Assembly (NCBI RefSeq): GCF_001746755.1
Contig: NZ_MCGG01000055.1
Location: 1 to 64,000 of the forward strand
Length of the DNA: 64,000 nt
Direction: 5' to 3'
DNA from: Magnetovibrio blakemorei
GTDB lineage: Bacteria > Pseudomonadota > Alphaproteobacteria > Rhodospirillales > Magnetovibrionaceae
The stretch's first letter is position 1. Each line of letters begins with the position of its first letter. The translations under genes and the position numbers were made by a program. The notes beneath the pieces were generated by a model. That model was not told the origin of the DNA and made no database searches. It worked only from the letters and a program-made list of their open reading frames with translations. Below are positions 45,822-55,397 of this stretch, piece by piece.

Positions 45822-46832
45822 CTAACGAACGGCGATAGACGCCAATTCACGCGGCGTGAGGGTCTTGCGGGTCATTTCACTCTGATCATTATTGTCAAAA
45901 ACATCAATTGCCGAGATTCGACTTTGGCGCTGGTAAAGTTCTGCCGTCGTGCAGCGGTCGGGATCAAAGACATTTTCGATGATTTCCGCCATCCGTCCCA
46001 TCAGTTTAAAGTCGTCATCGCTGAGACCTTCCTTAATGGCTTGATCCGCCAAATCGTTTAAGGTCAAACATATCCCGGCGACATGGGCAAAACGGGTACC
46101 TTTGATGCGCTGACAGGTATCTTGTGCCACGACCTGAAGACGCTGAAGGTTGACCGGCACATCCAGGCACAAGCCATCTCGAATAGCGACAATTTCAGGC
46201 ATGACAGAATCCAACAGCCACACCGATTGATAGGCGTTGCGATGGACCTTTTCTTCATTGATTTTGTGTTTGGCCACCTCAATGGCGCGTTTGATTTGAG
46301 CCGTATTGCTTTCGCCGCCGCCCTGCAAATGAAGGGGATTGGGCACATCGACCAAATTTATAACCATAGCGCCGTCTCTGTGTGTGTTACGACGGTCTGG
46401 ACCGATATAATCCGCCGTCACCGCAAAACGCTTGCGAGACTGCGTGAGCTCGTCAATCCGGTCAATAAGGGCCTGTGCGGCAAATGGCTTGGCGAGAACG
46501 TGATCCGTGCCCGAGTTGATTGCACGATGAACGGCTTCACGGCTCGGGTTATTCACCATCGTGACCACCACCAAAAAAGGATTCTTGCCGTGGCGTCCAA
46601 AGCGCAAGTCTTTCACAAAGTCATTAAAGTCCCCCTCAGGCAATGACGTATCCGCAATGATCAGGTCAACCTCACCCGCATTTACGGTGCTGACGATGCG
46701 CGCCATATTGCCCGTGGTCACGACGTTTTTCGCGCCCCACTCATGCAATCGGTCTTTCAACTCGGCGCGAAGATCACTATTGGGTTCAGCCAGAACGATA
46801 CGAACTTTGCTAAAATCAAACATTTTAGACAT
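45822..46832 (-). CDS. Response-regulator receiver protein with uncharacterised C-terminal domain
   Basis: 336 residues. The receiver domain (1-130) has phospho-acceptor Asp61 (IIADTSLPEGD) and Lys115 (AKPF). After it comes YIGPDRRN, a motif repeatedly seen in alphaproteobacterial single-receiver proteins, then ~190 residues of mostly helical sequence with no DNA-binding or enzyme motif. The start MSKMFDF is eight bases after AAAGGA. Its kinase is not nearby. Convergent with the LpxR-like gene and divergent from secA. Confidence 0.85.
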   Translation of the reverse strand: MSKMFDFSKVRIVLAEPNSDLRAELKDRLHEWGAKNVVTTGNMARIVSTVNAGEVDLIIADTSLPEGDFNDFVKDLRFGRHGKNPFLVVVTMVNNPSREAVHRAINSGTDHVLAKPFAAQALIDRIDELTQSRKRFAVTADYIGPDRRNTHRDGAMVINLVDVPNPLHLQGGGESNTAQIKRAIEVAKHKINEEKVHRNAYQSVWLLDSVMPEIVAIRDGLCLDVPVNLQRLQVVAQDTCQRIKGTRFAHVAGICLTLNDLADQAIKEGLSDDDFKLMGRMAEIIENVFDPDRCTTAELYQRQSRISAIDVFDNNDQSEMTRKTLTPRELASIAVR

Positions 46833-46952
46833 GAATATCGTCCTTTCCCCGATTTGCCCCCCAAACGCGGGAAACTTTTTCGCCAAAAGCCGTTTCAGTA
46901 CGCAAACACCACGCCGTTCATTGCGATACCGGAACGATAAAGTCCTTTTTTT

Positions 46953-46972
46953 AGGGGCAGTTGGCTGCCCCT
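46953..46972 (+). terminator. Hairpin AGGGGCAG-TTGG-CTGCCCCT
   Basis: Eight-base perfect stem, four-base loop, followed on the plus strand by TTTGAA and preceded by seven T. No plus-strand gene ends here, so it may belong to an unseen small RNA or serve as a leader hairpin of the minus-strand receiver gene, 120 bases upstream of its start. Confidence 0.4.
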
Positions 46973-47106
46973 TTTGAATAAACTAAGTTTCAGGCAATCC
47001 CTTCAAACTGTCAAGTTACAATTTAAATTGAAGTGCTTTTAAGGTATTTCATTTCCTCCGGCACGGATATTTTTTGGGAAAAATGACCATCTGGGACGGC
47101 CATGCG

Positions 47107-47135
47107 TTGACAGACGTGTCCGGCCTCTCTAATTC
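47107..47135 (+). promoter_or_regulatory. Candidate secA promoter
   Basis: A consensus -35 TTGACA (47107-47112) is followed after 17 bases by TAATTC, a fair -10. Transcription would start about 70 bases before the secA ATG. Confidence 0.4.
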
Positions 47136-47213
47136 TTTGTCACCGCTGGGGGAAATTGCGCTCTATAAATTGCGCTCCCTACATTTCAACCCTTGTCTAA
47201 GGTATCCGCATCC

Positions 47214-49925
47214 ATGCTCGGCGCGCTCGCCAAAAAGGTTTTTGGCTCTGCCAATGACCGCTACATCAAGGGGCTGAAAAAATCGGTCGAAGCCATCAAT
47301 GCGTTGGAGCCGACGGTGCAGGCCTTAACGGATGACGCGCTCAAAGCTCGCACGCCGTGGCTGAAAGGCCGAATCGCCGCGGGGGAAAGCTTAGACGATA
47401 TTCTCCCCGATGCCTTCGCCACCGTGCGCGAAGCCGCCAAACGGGTCATGGGCCAGCGTCACTTCGACGTGCAATTGATGGGCGGTATCGTCTTGCACCG
47501 AGGCCAAATCGCAGAAATGAAAACCGGTGAAGGCAAAACCCTCACCGCGACCTTGGCGGTTTATCTGAACGCACTTAGCACCAAGGGTGTGCACGTCATT
47601 ACGGTGAACGATTATCTTGCCAAACGCGATGCCGAATGGATGGGCCACGTTTACAGCTTTTTGGGCCTCACCACCGGGTGTATCGTCCACGGCCTGTCGG
47701 ACCAGGAGCGCCAAGCCGCTTACGGTTGCGACATCACCTATGGCACCAACAACGAATTTGGCTTTGATTATCTGCGCGACAACATGAAGTTCACCCTGGG
47801 CGAAATGGTTCAGCGCGACTTTAACTTCGCCATCGTCGATGAAGTCGATTCCATCTTGATTGACGAAGCCCGCACACCGTTGATCATTTCCGGTGCCGCA
47901 GAAGATTCTTCGGCCATGTACAAAGCCATCAACAAGCTGATTCCCAAGCTGGTCGATGCCGACTATGAAAAAGACGAAAAGTCCAAATCCATCACGTTGA
48001 CCGAAGACGGCAACGAGCATGTGGAAGTCATCTTGCGCGATGCTGGTTTGTTGACCGAAGGCTCCATGTACGACTTGGCCAACGTTTTGTTGGTTCAACA
48101 CGTCACCCAGGCCCTGCGCGCCCACAAGATGCATCTGCGCGATATCGACTACATCGTGCAAAACGACAAGGTTGTGCTGATTGACGAGTTCACCGGACGC
48201 ATGATGGAAGGGCGGCGCTATTCCGAAGGCTTGCACCAGGCGCTGGAAGCCAAAGAAGGCGTCACCGTGCAAAACGAAAATCAGACCCTGGCGTCGATCA
48301 CGTTCCAGAACTATTTCCGCATGTATCCCAAGCTGGCAGGCATGACCGGAACGGCGATGACCGAAGCGGGTGAGTTTTCAGAAATTTACAAGCTTGAAGT
48401 GGTCGAAATGCCCACCAACCGCCCGTGTATTCGTGACGATCAAAACGACGTCGTGTACCGCACCGCGGCTGAAAAATACACCGCCATCGTTGAGCTCATC
48501 GAAGACTGCCAGACCCGCAAGCAACCGGTTTTGGTCGGCACCGTATCGATTGAAAAATCCGAAGAACTGTCCTCCATGTTGAAGGCCAAGGGCATCAAGC
48601 ACAACGTGCTCAACGCACGTCACCACGAACAAGAAGCCTTTATCGTCGGCGATGCCGGCTTGCCTGGTGCAGTCACCATCGCCACCAACATGGCCGGACG
48701 CGGCACCGACATTCAGTTGGGCGGCAACCAGGAACTGCGCATTCAACGCGAACTCTCTGAGCTCGGCGAAGGGGCGGATCGGGAAGCTGCGATTGCCAAC
48801 ATCACCAAAGAAATCGCCGCGAACAAAGCCATCGCCTTGGAAGCGGGCGGGCTGTTCATCGTCGGCACCGAACGCCATGAAAGTCGACGCATTGACAACC
48901 AGTTGCGCGGTCGTACCGGACGTCAAGGCGATCCCGGCGCGTCGGTGTTCTTCTTGTCTTTGCAAGATGACCTGATGCGCATTTTTGGCTCGGAACGCAT
49001 CGACAGCATGTTGGTCAAATTGGGTTTGGAAGAAGGCGAAGCCATCATCCACCCGTGGATCAACAAAGCGCTGGAAAAGGCCCAGCAAAAGGTCGAAGCG
49101 CGGAACTTCGAAATTCGCAAAAACTTGTTGAAATTCGACGACGTCATGAACGACCAGCGCAAAGTGGTTTATGCGGAGCGTAAAGAACTCATGGCCGCCA
49201 CCGATGTCTCCAACGACATCATCGGCATGCGCCACGACTTGATCGAAACCCTGGTTGCGCGCGCCATTCCGCCCAAGGCCTACCCTGAAGAATGGGACAT
49301 GGCGATGCTTCATGAAGAAGCGCTGCGCCTGTTCGGTCTCGACCTTCCGCTCACCGATTGGGCCAAGGAAGAAGGCATCGCGGATCAAGAAATTCTCCAC
49401 CGTTTGATGGATGCCGCCGACCGTAAAATGGCGGAAAAAGTGGCCCAATACGGCCCAGAAGTCATCCGTGATGTGGAAAAGAATCTGTACTTGTCGATCC
49501 TTGATCAACTGTGGAAAGACCACCTGTTGACCTTGGATCATCTGCGTCAAGGCATCGGACTTCGCGCCTACGCACAAAAAGACCCGCTCAATGAATACAA
49601 GCGCGAAGCCTTTGGTTTGTTTGAAGAATTGCTGACCAACATCGGCGAGCGCGTGACCATGGTGCTGTCACATGTCGAGCTGCGCATGATGCCGCCCGAA
49701 GGCCTCACCCCCCATGGCCCGGCGTCCATGACCGAAACCCACGAAGACCCGGCATTGGCCCACGACCCCCTGGCCGCCGCCGACCCCCAACGCCTGTTGC
49801 GCGGCCACGCACCCGCACCACGCGACGCCGAAGACGCCAGCACCTGGGGCCGCGTCGGACGCAACGAACCGTGCCCATGCGGATCTGGGAAGAAGTTCAA
49901 GCAGTGTCACGGTAAGGTGAGCTAA
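47214..49925 (+). CDS. secA: Protein translocase ATPase SecA
   Basis: 903 residues, full length. Walker A MKTGEGKT (102-109), Walker B region [14 protein letters not shown], the NMAGRGTDI motif and GRQGDPG in the second helicase half, and a C-terminal zinc site [13 protein letters not shown] (Cys887, Cys889, Cys898, His899) that binds SecB. It drives preproteins through SecYEG. Start [11 protein letters not shown]; the frame upstream begins with TTG and adds seven unconserved residues. Terminated by a strong bidirectional hairpin shared with accA. Confidence 0.97.
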   Translation: MLGALAKKVFGSANDRYIKGLKKSVEAINALEPTVQALTDDALKARTPWLKGRIAAGESLDDILPDAFATVREAAKRVMGQRHFDVQLMGGIVLHRGQIAEMKTGEGKTLTATLAVYLNALSTKGVHVITVNDYLAKRDAEWMGHVYSFLGLTTGCIVHGLSDQERQAAYGCDITYGTNNEFGFDYLRDNMKFTLGEMVQRDFNFAIVDEVDSILIDEARTPLIISGAAEDSSAMYKAINKLIPKLVDADYEKDEKSKSITLTEDGNEHVEVILRDAGLLTEGSMYDLANVLLVQHVTQALRAHKMHLRDIDYIVQNDKVVLIDEFTGRMMEGRRYSEGLHQALEAKEGVTVQNENQTLASITFQNYFRMYPKLAGMTGTAMTEAGEFSEIYKLEVVEMPTNRPCIRDDQNDVVYRTAAEKYTAIVELIEDCQTRKQPVLVGTVSIEKSEELSSMLKAKGIKHNVLNARHHEQEAFIVGDAGLPGAVTIATNMAGRGTDIQLGGNQELRIQRELSELGEGADREAAIANITKEIAANKAIALEAGGLFIVGTERHESRRIDNQLRGRTGRQGDPGASVFFLSLQDDLMRIFGSERIDSMLVKLGLEEGEAIIHPWINKALEKAQQKVEARNFEIRKNLLKFDDVMNDQRKVVYAERKELMAATDVSNDIIGMRHDLIETLVARAIPPKAYPEEWDMAMLHEEALRLFGLDLPLTDWAKEEGIADQEILHRLMDAADRKMAEKVAQYGPEVIRDVEKNLYLSILDQLWKDHLLTLDHLRQGIGLRAYAQKDPLNEYKREAFGLFEELLTNIGERVTMVLSHVELRMMPPEGLTPHGPASMTETHEDPALAHDPLAAADPQRLLRGHAPAPRDAEDASTWGRVGRNEPCPCGSGKKFKQCHGKVS

Positions 49926-49937
49926 GCTTATTTCCAA

Positions 49938-49960
49938 ATCACCGGACTTGACCCGGTGAT
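49938..49960. repeat. Palindrome of the CCGGACTTGACCCGG type
   Basis: ATCACCGG-ACTTGAC-CCGGTGAT directly after secA. Palindromes around 'CCGGACTTGA(C/T)CCGG' are scattered through many alphaproteobacterial genomes as short intergenic repeats. No T run follows. Only one copy is in this window, so its repeat nature here rests on general knowledge. Confidence 0.5.
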
Positions 49961-49993
49961 CTACGTCTTAGCCTGCTGCAAAGACAAAAAAGA

Positions 49994-50031
49994 CCGCCTC
50001 ACATTTTTGCGAGGCGGCCTTTTGTTTTTTT
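49994..50031. terminator. Bidirectional terminator between secA and accA
   Basis: Stem CCGCCTC / GAGGCGG with a ten-base loop ACATTTTTGC; the plus side continues CCTTTTGTTTTTTTT, and the minus side (after GAGGCGGTC) continues TTTTTTGTCTTT. It therefore serves both convergent genes. Confidence 0.9.
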
Positions 50032-50048
50032 TCGAAGCGAGGTGCGCC

Positions 50049-51002
50049 TTAGCCCAACCCCACCTTGCCCATGTCGATAAACTTTTCCCGCCGTTTGGCG
50101 CGCAGTTGGCCGCCGTCGAGCGGCGCCAGGGCGTCGAATTGGCGTTGGATTTCATCGGCCACGGCCCCCATGGCACCGATGGGGTCGCGGTGTGCGCCGC
50201 CCAAAGGTTCGGGCACAATGGCGTCGATGGTGCGCAGTTCGATCAGGTCTTGGGCGGTGAGCCGCAAGGCTTCGGCGGCTTCTTTGTTCATGGTGCCGTC
50301 GCGCCACAAAATCGACGCGCAGCCTTCCGGCGAAATCACCGAATAAATGGAATGTTCCAGCATCAAAATCGCATTGGCCGAACCCAGCGCAATCGCGCCG
50401 CCGGAACCGCCTTCACCGATGATGACCGAGATGAACGGCACCCGCAGTTGGAAGCTGACTTCAATGGATTTGGCGATGGCTTCGGCTTGACCGCGGGCTT
50501 CCGCGTCGGCACCCGGAAACGCGCCGGAAGTATCGACAAAGGTGATCACCGGCATCTTGAAATGATCGGCCATGAGCATCAGGCGTTGCGCCTTGCGATA
50601 GCCTTCGGGCTTGGCCATGCCGAAATTGTGCTTCACCCGACTTTCGGTGTCTTTGCCTTTTTCGATGCCAATCACCATCACGGAACGACCGCGAAAGCGC
50701 CCCAATCCCCCCACTACGGCGGCGTCTTCGCCATACAAGCGGTCACCGGCCAAGGGCGTGAAGTCATCGATCAGGGTTTCGATGTAATCGACGGCGTGCG
50801 GGCGGTCCGGATGGCGGGCCACCTGGGCTTTTTGCCAAGCCGTCAGCTTTGAATAGAGCTGTGAGAGCTGCTTTTCGACCTTAGTCTGAAGCTTAGCCAC
50901 TTCTTCGGCAATGTTGACTTCGGTGCCCGTCAGATGACGAAGCTCCTCAATCTTGCCTTCCAGCTCAGCGATGGGTTTTTCAAATTCGAGATAATGATGC
51001 AT
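50049..51002 (-). CDS. accA: Acetyl-CoA carboxylase carboxyltransferase subunit alpha
   Basis: 317 residues, the usual AccA length. N-terminal coiled helix (LEFEKPIAELEGKIEEL), HPDRPHAVDYIETLIDDF, and the crotonase-fold oxyanion region GEGGSGGAIAL with SVISPEGCASILWRD. With AccD it moves CO2 from biotin to acetyl-CoA to give malonyl-CoA for fatty-acid synthesis. Start ATG is the only candidate before the conserved helix. Single gene, own terminator. Confidence 0.96.
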   Translation of the reverse strand: MHHYLEFEKPIAELEGKIEELRHLTGTEVNIAEEVAKLQTKVEKQLSQLYSKLTAWQKAQVARHPDRPHAVDYIETLIDDFTPLAGDRLYGEDAAVVGGLGRFRGRSVMVIGIEKGKDTESRVKHNFGMAKPEGYRKAQRLMLMADHFKMPVITFVDTSGAFPGADAEARGQAEAIAKSIEVSFQLRVPFISVIIGEGGSGGAIALGSANAILMLEHSIYSVISPEGCASILWRDGTMNKEAAEALRLTAQDLIELRTIDAIVPEPLGGAHRDPIGAMGAVADEIQRQFDALAPLDGGQLRAKRREKFIDMGKVGLG

Positions 51003-51046
51003 AGGCGATTTCTAGCACGAGATTTGGGGTGAAAGAAGTGCAAAAA

Positions 51047-51079
51047 CAACGCCGCCGGGCGTTCCCGGCGGCGTGTTGT
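51047..51079 (-). terminator. Terminator of the malyl-CoA lyase-type gene
   Basis: Ten-base perfect stem CGCCGCCGGG / CCCGGCGGCG with loop CGTT, extended by ACAA/TTGT on the outside. On the minus strand it is followed by TTGTTTTTG. It lies 30 bases after the stop of the minus-strand gene at 51109. Confidence 0.8.
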
Positions 51080-51108
51080 CATTTTTCTTGGCCCCAAAAG
51101 GCAATCTG

Positions 51109-52089
51109 TTAGCGACCTTTAATGGCCGCCGCCGTCTGAACCATGACTTCGGCTTGCTTGATCGAGGCAATATCGATCAAACGACCATCCAGCGTCACCG
51201 CGCCTTTGCCTTCTTTTTGCGCCTGCTCCATGGCAGCCAAAATGGCGTTGGCCTTGGCCACTTCCGCATCAGACGGACTGAACACATCGTTGGCGGCGTC
51301 CACTTGGGTGGGGTGAATAGCCCATTTGCCTTCACAGCCCAAAATCGCCGCGCGCATGGCCTGGGCGCGGTAGCCGTCCAAATCCTTGATGTCGCCAAAC
51401 GGGCCGTCAATGGGGCGCAAGCCGTTGGCGCGGGCCGCAACCACCATGCGGGCAATGGCGTAATGCCACATATCGCCCCAATGGAAATCACGCCGTCCCG
51501 CATCGTCCAGCGCATCGGTCAACACGCCGTAGCCCGGGTTCGGCCCGCCAATGGCAGTCGTGCGCGCTTTGGTCGAAGCCGCATAATCGGCAACGCCGAA
51601 GTGCAGGGATTCGTTGCGTGGGCTGGCGGCGGCGATTTCGTGGACGTTTTGCATCCCCAGCGCGGTTTCGATGATCATCTCAAACCCGATCTTGTTGGTG
51701 AAGCCCTTGGCGGCACAAATCTGCGTCACCAGCATGTCCACCGCATAGACGTCAGACGCCGTGCCGACCTTGGGGATCATGATCAAATCGATTTTGTCGC
51801 CCGCTTGCTCAACCAAGTCCACCACGTCACGATACATGTAATGGGTATCGAGACCGTTGATGCGCACCGACACGGTCTTGCCCGACCAATCCAAATCATT
51901 CAGCGCGGCAATGATGTTTTTGCGCGCTTGGGGCTTGTCAGACGGCGTGACGGCGTCTTCCAAGTCCAAAAACACCATGTCGGCGTTTGAGCCCGCTGCC
52001 TTTTCCAGAAAGCGGGTTGAAGAACCGGGCACAGCCAACTCGGACCGGTTTAAACGCGCCGGGGCCTGTTCGGGTACGGTAAAACTCAT
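51109..52089 (-). CDS. L-malyl-CoA / beta-methylmalyl-CoA lyase (Mcl1/CitE family)
   Basis: 326 residues of the HpcH/HpaI-CitE fold. RSELAVPGSSTRFLEKA, FLDLEDAVTPSDK (metal-binding Glu/Asp) and IHPTQVDAANDVFSP are the family markers, and the sequence resembles alphaproteobacterial Mcl1, which cleaves malyl-CoA to glyoxylate and acetyl-CoA in the ethylmalonyl-CoA, serine or 3-hydroxypropionate cycles. CitE-like lyases of other acyl-CoAs cannot be excluded. ATG (MSFTVPEQ) is seven bases after GGAG. Single gene with terminator; no other pathway genes here. Confidence 0.85.
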   Translation of the reverse strand: MSFTVPEQAPARLNRSELAVPGSSTRFLEKAAGSNADMVFLDLEDAVTPSDKPQARKNIIAALNDLDWSGKTVSVRINGLDTHYMYRDVVDLVEQAGDKIDLIMIPKVGTASDVYAVDMLVTQICAAKGFTNKIGFEMIIETALGMQNVHEIAAASPRNESLHFGVADYAASTKARTTAIGGPNPGYGVLTDALDDAGRRDFHWGDMWHYAIARMVVAARANGLRPIDGPFGDIKDLDGYRAQAMRAAILGCEGKWAIHPTQVDAANDVFSPSDAEVAKANAILAAMEQAQKEGKGAVTLDGRLIDIASIKQAEVMVQTAAAIKGR

Positions 52090-52212
52090 GGGAGGTCTCC
52101 AATATTTTTGTGGATTGGTTTGCGTAAAGCCAGGCCCCATTTAAGCGAACGTCGACGGAGAAATCACGTCTTTTTTGTGCAGGTGCGAAATGGATTGAAT
52201 TGTGCTTTAAGT

Positions 52213-53148
52213 TCAATGACCTAAAGCAAGCGGGTGAACGCTGTTGACGAGCTGTTTCAGACGTTCGTCAAGCACATGGGTGTAAATTTGAGTGGTGGAG
52301 ATATCAGCATGGCCGAGCATTTGCTGCAGGGCGCGCAGATCCACGCCGTGGGCCAGCAGGTGGCTGGCGAAGGAATGGCGCAGAACGTGGGGCGACACCC
52401 GGCGCGGGTCCAGTCCGGCTTCGACGGACAATTCTTTGAGAATCTGCGCGAACCGTGCGCGGGTCAGAAAGCCTTGTTTGGCGCGCGACGGGAACATATA
52501 CAGCGAGCCCTTGCTGCCTTTGGGCGCAAAGCGGTCACGGACCTCCATATAGGCTTGAATGGCGTCGCTGGCGGGCTCCGACAGCGGCACCATGCGATCC
52601 TTTTCGCCTTTGCCACGCACCATCAGCATCAAGCCGTCCCGGGACATGGCGCGCAGCGGCAGCCCCACCAATTCCGAAACCCGCAAGCCCGTGGCGTAGA
52701 GAATTTCCATCAGCGCCACCAACCGCTTGCCTTCGGCACCGGGATGTTCGGCGGCGCACTGAAGCAAGATGTCGACTTCTGCCTCGCTCAAATACTTGGG
52801 CAGGGCGCGACCAATTTTAGGGCTGTCGATGACCGTTGTGGGGTCGTCTGGACGCAACCGTTCGGCATACAAAAATCGGAAAAACTGACGCAACGCGGAC
52901 AAGCGCCGCGCCTGGGTGCGCGCCGCCATGCCTGTTGAATCCATATGTTTCAAGTACTTGCGAATGAGGTCCGCGCTGGCCTGGGCAGGGACCGTGCACT
53001 GAGACTTGGCGAACCCCGAAAAATCGCCCAAATCGCGCTGATAGCTTTCCAGCGTGTTCAACGCCACGCCGCGTTCCGCCACCAACATTTCGAGAAACAT
53101 CTCAGCTTCACGTGGCAACGGGTCCGTCAGTTTGCGCCGTCGCCCCAT
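52213..53148 (-). CDS. xerD: Site-specific tyrosine recombinase XerD
   Basis: 311 residues. N-terminal SAM-like core-binding domain (LVAERGVALNTLESYQRDL) and catalytic domain with Arg in ATGLRVSEL, HVLRHSFASHLL, GHADISTTQIYTHV (catalytic His/Tyr). It resolves chromosome dimers at dif with XerC. Start MGRRRKL, four bases after the stop of the large upstream gene; the longer frame overlaps that gene. Length, context and lack of flanking repeats point to the housekeeping recombinase, not an integrase. Confidence 0.9.
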   Translation of the reverse strand: MGRRRKLTDPLPREAEMFLEMLVAERGVALNTLESYQRDLGDFSGFAKSQCTVPAQASADLIRKYLKHMDSTGMAARTQARRLSALRQFFRFLYAERLRPDDPTTVIDSPKIGRALPKYLSEAEVDILLQCAAEHPGAEGKRLVALMEILYATGLRVSELVGLPLRAMSRDGLMLMVRGKGEKDRMVPLSEPASDAIQAYMEVRDRFAPKGSKGSLYMFPSRAKQGFLTRARFAQILKELSVEAGLDPRRVSPHVLRHSFASHLLAHGVDLRALQQMLGHADISTTQIYTHVLDERLKQLVNSVHPLALGH

Positions 53149-53152
53149 GTTG

Positions 53153-55066
53153 TTACAACCCGGCGGCGACCACCGCCTCCAACGCCATGGTGCGGACTTC
53201 TTTTTCCAAACCAACGGCCAGCAACGCCCGCAAAATATGATTCAAAACAATGGGATCGGCTCGCGCCGGCCCGCCGTCGCCCAAACCGACCAGGGCCAGC
53301 AAAATCGTTTCCCCAACCCGGCCCTTGGACGCAGCCCCATCCAACAAGAACCAATGAGACGGATACGGTGCCAACATGGCCGAATGAGACGTGCCGTCAA
53401 TCAAGTCGGCCCAGATTTCATCGCCAACAGGTTCCCCCAACGCATCCAAGGTCGCCGCCAAGGTAACGGCTTTGTCCCGTGCGCCTTCGGTGTGTTTAAC
53501 GGCAAGCCACCAGGCGTGCATACGCTCCATGGTCCAATCAGACGCGCCATCATACCCGGACAATCGCGCAACCGGCATCAAGGCTTCCAGTTCCGCAGCC
53601 ATATTGGGATCACGGCTTGCGGCAACCTGCAGCAACTCAAACCACGTCCGCGCATCCCCGTGACGGCCGGTGATCAAAAACGCGCGAATGGCTTCGGGGG
53701 CGAACCAGACCAGATCCTGAGTGGCGGGAACACGGCCCAGTTGCGGCAAAAAGGCCCGTGCGGCAGACGCATAACGACCGTTTTCACGGGCAATTTCAAG
53801 AGCCCGGTGCAAAGCTTCAGCTTGCGCGGCGGGCACCGTTTGCATCAACGTCGCGCGGTACAACAAGGCGCGGCTCATCGGCCCGCTGAGCTGAACGGCT
53901 TGGGTCAGTGGATTTTGCAACTCATCTTCGGAAAAGCTGATGCTCGCATACAATTGACGCAACGCATCAACCGGCAACGCCCCGGCAGATTCGGCGCGTT
54001 CCGCCGCTTCCAAGCGCAATTCGGGCGAAGCATTGGGGCTGATCGCAATGGCGCGCAGCACACTGGGGCGGTTCGACGAAATCACATCTGAGGGCAATTG
54101 CGTTTTGGCAACCCGCGCCAAGGCCAAATGCATCGGCGTCGGGTTCGCAAGGCTATCAATGACCGGGGCCTTGAACGCGGCATCGCCTTGATGTGCCAGC
54201 GCGTCAACCAGCTTAAACAGCACGGGGTCCGTTACGCCCTGCTCTTCCAACAACGAAAGGCCCAGCAGCGCAGCAGCGCCATCGCCTTCCACCGCTTGGC
54301 AAAAGATAAAGGCCTTCTGCCAGTATTCAGTGCGTTGTTCTTGAATATACGCATGGGTTAGTTGGCACGCGCGAGCGACGTCTCCGGTTAAAAACCGGGT
54401 ATCGACGTCTACGCGCAACAAATTGGCATTTCCGGCGCGACCCGGTACCACGTCCAACAAAGACTTAACGCCGACAAAATCGCCCATGGACGACAACAAA
54501 CCCGCACGCAGCGAAATCAACGAACCGGATTCCCCGCCTTCCGGCACATCAGCCCCGGTCAGCAGCAACCGACGCATCAAATCGCGCATCGCCATCGAAG
54601 ACGTCGTCACCGGAACTTGCGGCAGCAAGGTCTCGATCACCGAAAGCGGCGTCCCTTGCCACATCGCCGAACCCAACCCCCCGTCGGCATCGCTGAGCAC
54701 ACCCGCAACGTCTGGATTGACTGAACCCAGCGTTTGCGACTCGACTGAACGACCGATCACGGGTTGGTTCGACCCGTTCATGTCGATACCCTCGACAGCG
54801 ATGACGCCATCGGTGGGACGCGTTTGCTGGGACTTGCCAAATGCAGGTGCACCAAATGTAGGGGCGGGGCGCAGTGGGGCCGGGCGTGCGGGTGGGTTGG
54901 CACGTCCCCCCGCTGGCGGCACCAATTGAATGGGCGCGATCAAATCCTCAGCCGCGTCTTGAGCAAATGCCGCCATAGGCAGGCAGGCCAAAATGGCACC
55001 ACCCGCTAATACCGCCCGCAAGGTGCGCTGAATGCGCAAGGTCGGCTTAACGGGGGAAGCGTTCAT
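53153..55066 (-). CDS. Exported helical-repeat protein of unknown function
   Basis: 637 residues with a signal peptide ending PMAAFAQD, a Pro/Ala/Arg-rich stretch (about 45-75) and then ~530 residues of alpha-helical, Ala/Leu-rich sequence resembling a TPR or SEL1-like superhelix without a clear repeat signature. Motifs of enzymes are absent. I do not recognise a characterised family; similar proteins next to xerD occur in Rhodospirillales, by memory. The first 20 bases overlap a tiny membrane-protein gene and the end is 4 bases from xerD, so all three are probably one transcript. Confidence 0.75.
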   Translation of the reverse strand: MNASPVKPTLRIQRTLRAVLAGGAILACLPMAAFAQDAAEDLIAPIQLVPPAGGRANPPARPAPLRPAPTFGAPAFGKSQQTRPTDGVIAVEGIDMNGSNQPVIGRSVESQTLGSVNPDVAGVLSDADGGLGSAMWQGTPLSVIETLLPQVPVTTSSMAMRDLMRRLLLTGADVPEGGESGSLISLRAGLLSSMGDFVGVKSLLDVVPGRAGNANLLRVDVDTRFLTGDVARACQLTHAYIQEQRTEYWQKAFIFCQAVEGDGAAALLGLSLLEEQGVTDPVLFKLVDALAHQGDAAFKAPVIDSLANPTPMHLALARVAKTQLPSDVISSNRPSVLRAIAISPNASPELRLEAAERAESAGALPVDALRQLYASISFSEDELQNPLTQAVQLSGPMSRALLYRATLMQTVPAAQAEALHRALEIARENGRYASAARAFLPQLGRVPATQDLVWFAPEAIRAFLITGRHGDARTWFELLQVAASRDPNMAAELEALMPVARLSGYDGASDWTMERMHAWWLAVKHTEGARDKAVTLAATLDALGEPVGDEIWADLIDGTSHSAMLAPYPSHWFLLDGAASKGRVGETILLALVGLGDGGPARADPIVLNHILRALLAVGLEKEVRTMALEAVVAAGL

Positions 55067-55187
55067 CGGGAATCACCTTTTCTACGGTGCTCACCGGTGC
55101 TGGAATGTCCCAAGTGGCGAGCCAACCAGCACCGCCAACGAGGCCGGCCAGCAACAAAAACAGAATAAACGCGGACATCTTACCCAT
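55047..55187 (-). CDS. Small single-pass membrane protein (46 residues)
   Basis: A short gene reading MGKMSAFILFLLLAG, then VGGAGWLATWDIPAPVST and ending VEKVIPDERFPR. One N-terminal membrane helix is followed by a short polar tail. The WDIPAP...VEKVIP pattern is one I recall from small conserved alphaproteobacterial proteins. AAAGGT lies ~11 bases ahead of the ATG; its stop overlaps the start of the 637-residue gene by 20 bases, which suggests translational coupling and a shared role in the envelope. Confidence 0.75.
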   Translation of the reverse strand: MGKMSAFILFLLLAGLVGGAGWLATWDIPAPVSTVEKVIPDERFPR

Positions 55188-55397
55188 GAAATCGATTTAC
55201 CTTTATTTACGGTCCCCTGGAAAATGCACAGGAGGGGGCGGGTTATCTTGCGGTTCCGAGACGATATGCTAGGTTCCGAGTATGGCGATTTTTCGGCAGT
55301 GTATCGGCTCAGCCTCCAGCTTTCTAGAGGACTTTGCCCCCGAAAGCCTAAAACGAAGACCTAAGATAGCCCACAAAATGTTTAAGGAGAGTCAAAT

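Larger units (their letters stand above)
46833..47213. other. Divergent regulatory region between the receiver gene and secA
   Basis: 381 bases without a gene. It holds a perfect hairpin (46953-46972) and, nearer secA, a possible promoter (47107-47135). A run of seven T precedes the hairpin. The central part is AT-rich. I see no known SecM-like or riboswitch element. Confidence 0.5.

Noticed and set aside
49938-49960. Palindrome after secA as terminator
   Set aside because: No T run on either side; a much better bidirectional terminator follows 35 bases later.
52213-53148. Tyrosine recombinase as sign of a mobile element
   Set aside because: Length and context are those of housekeeping XerD; no attachment repeats or cargo genes next to it.
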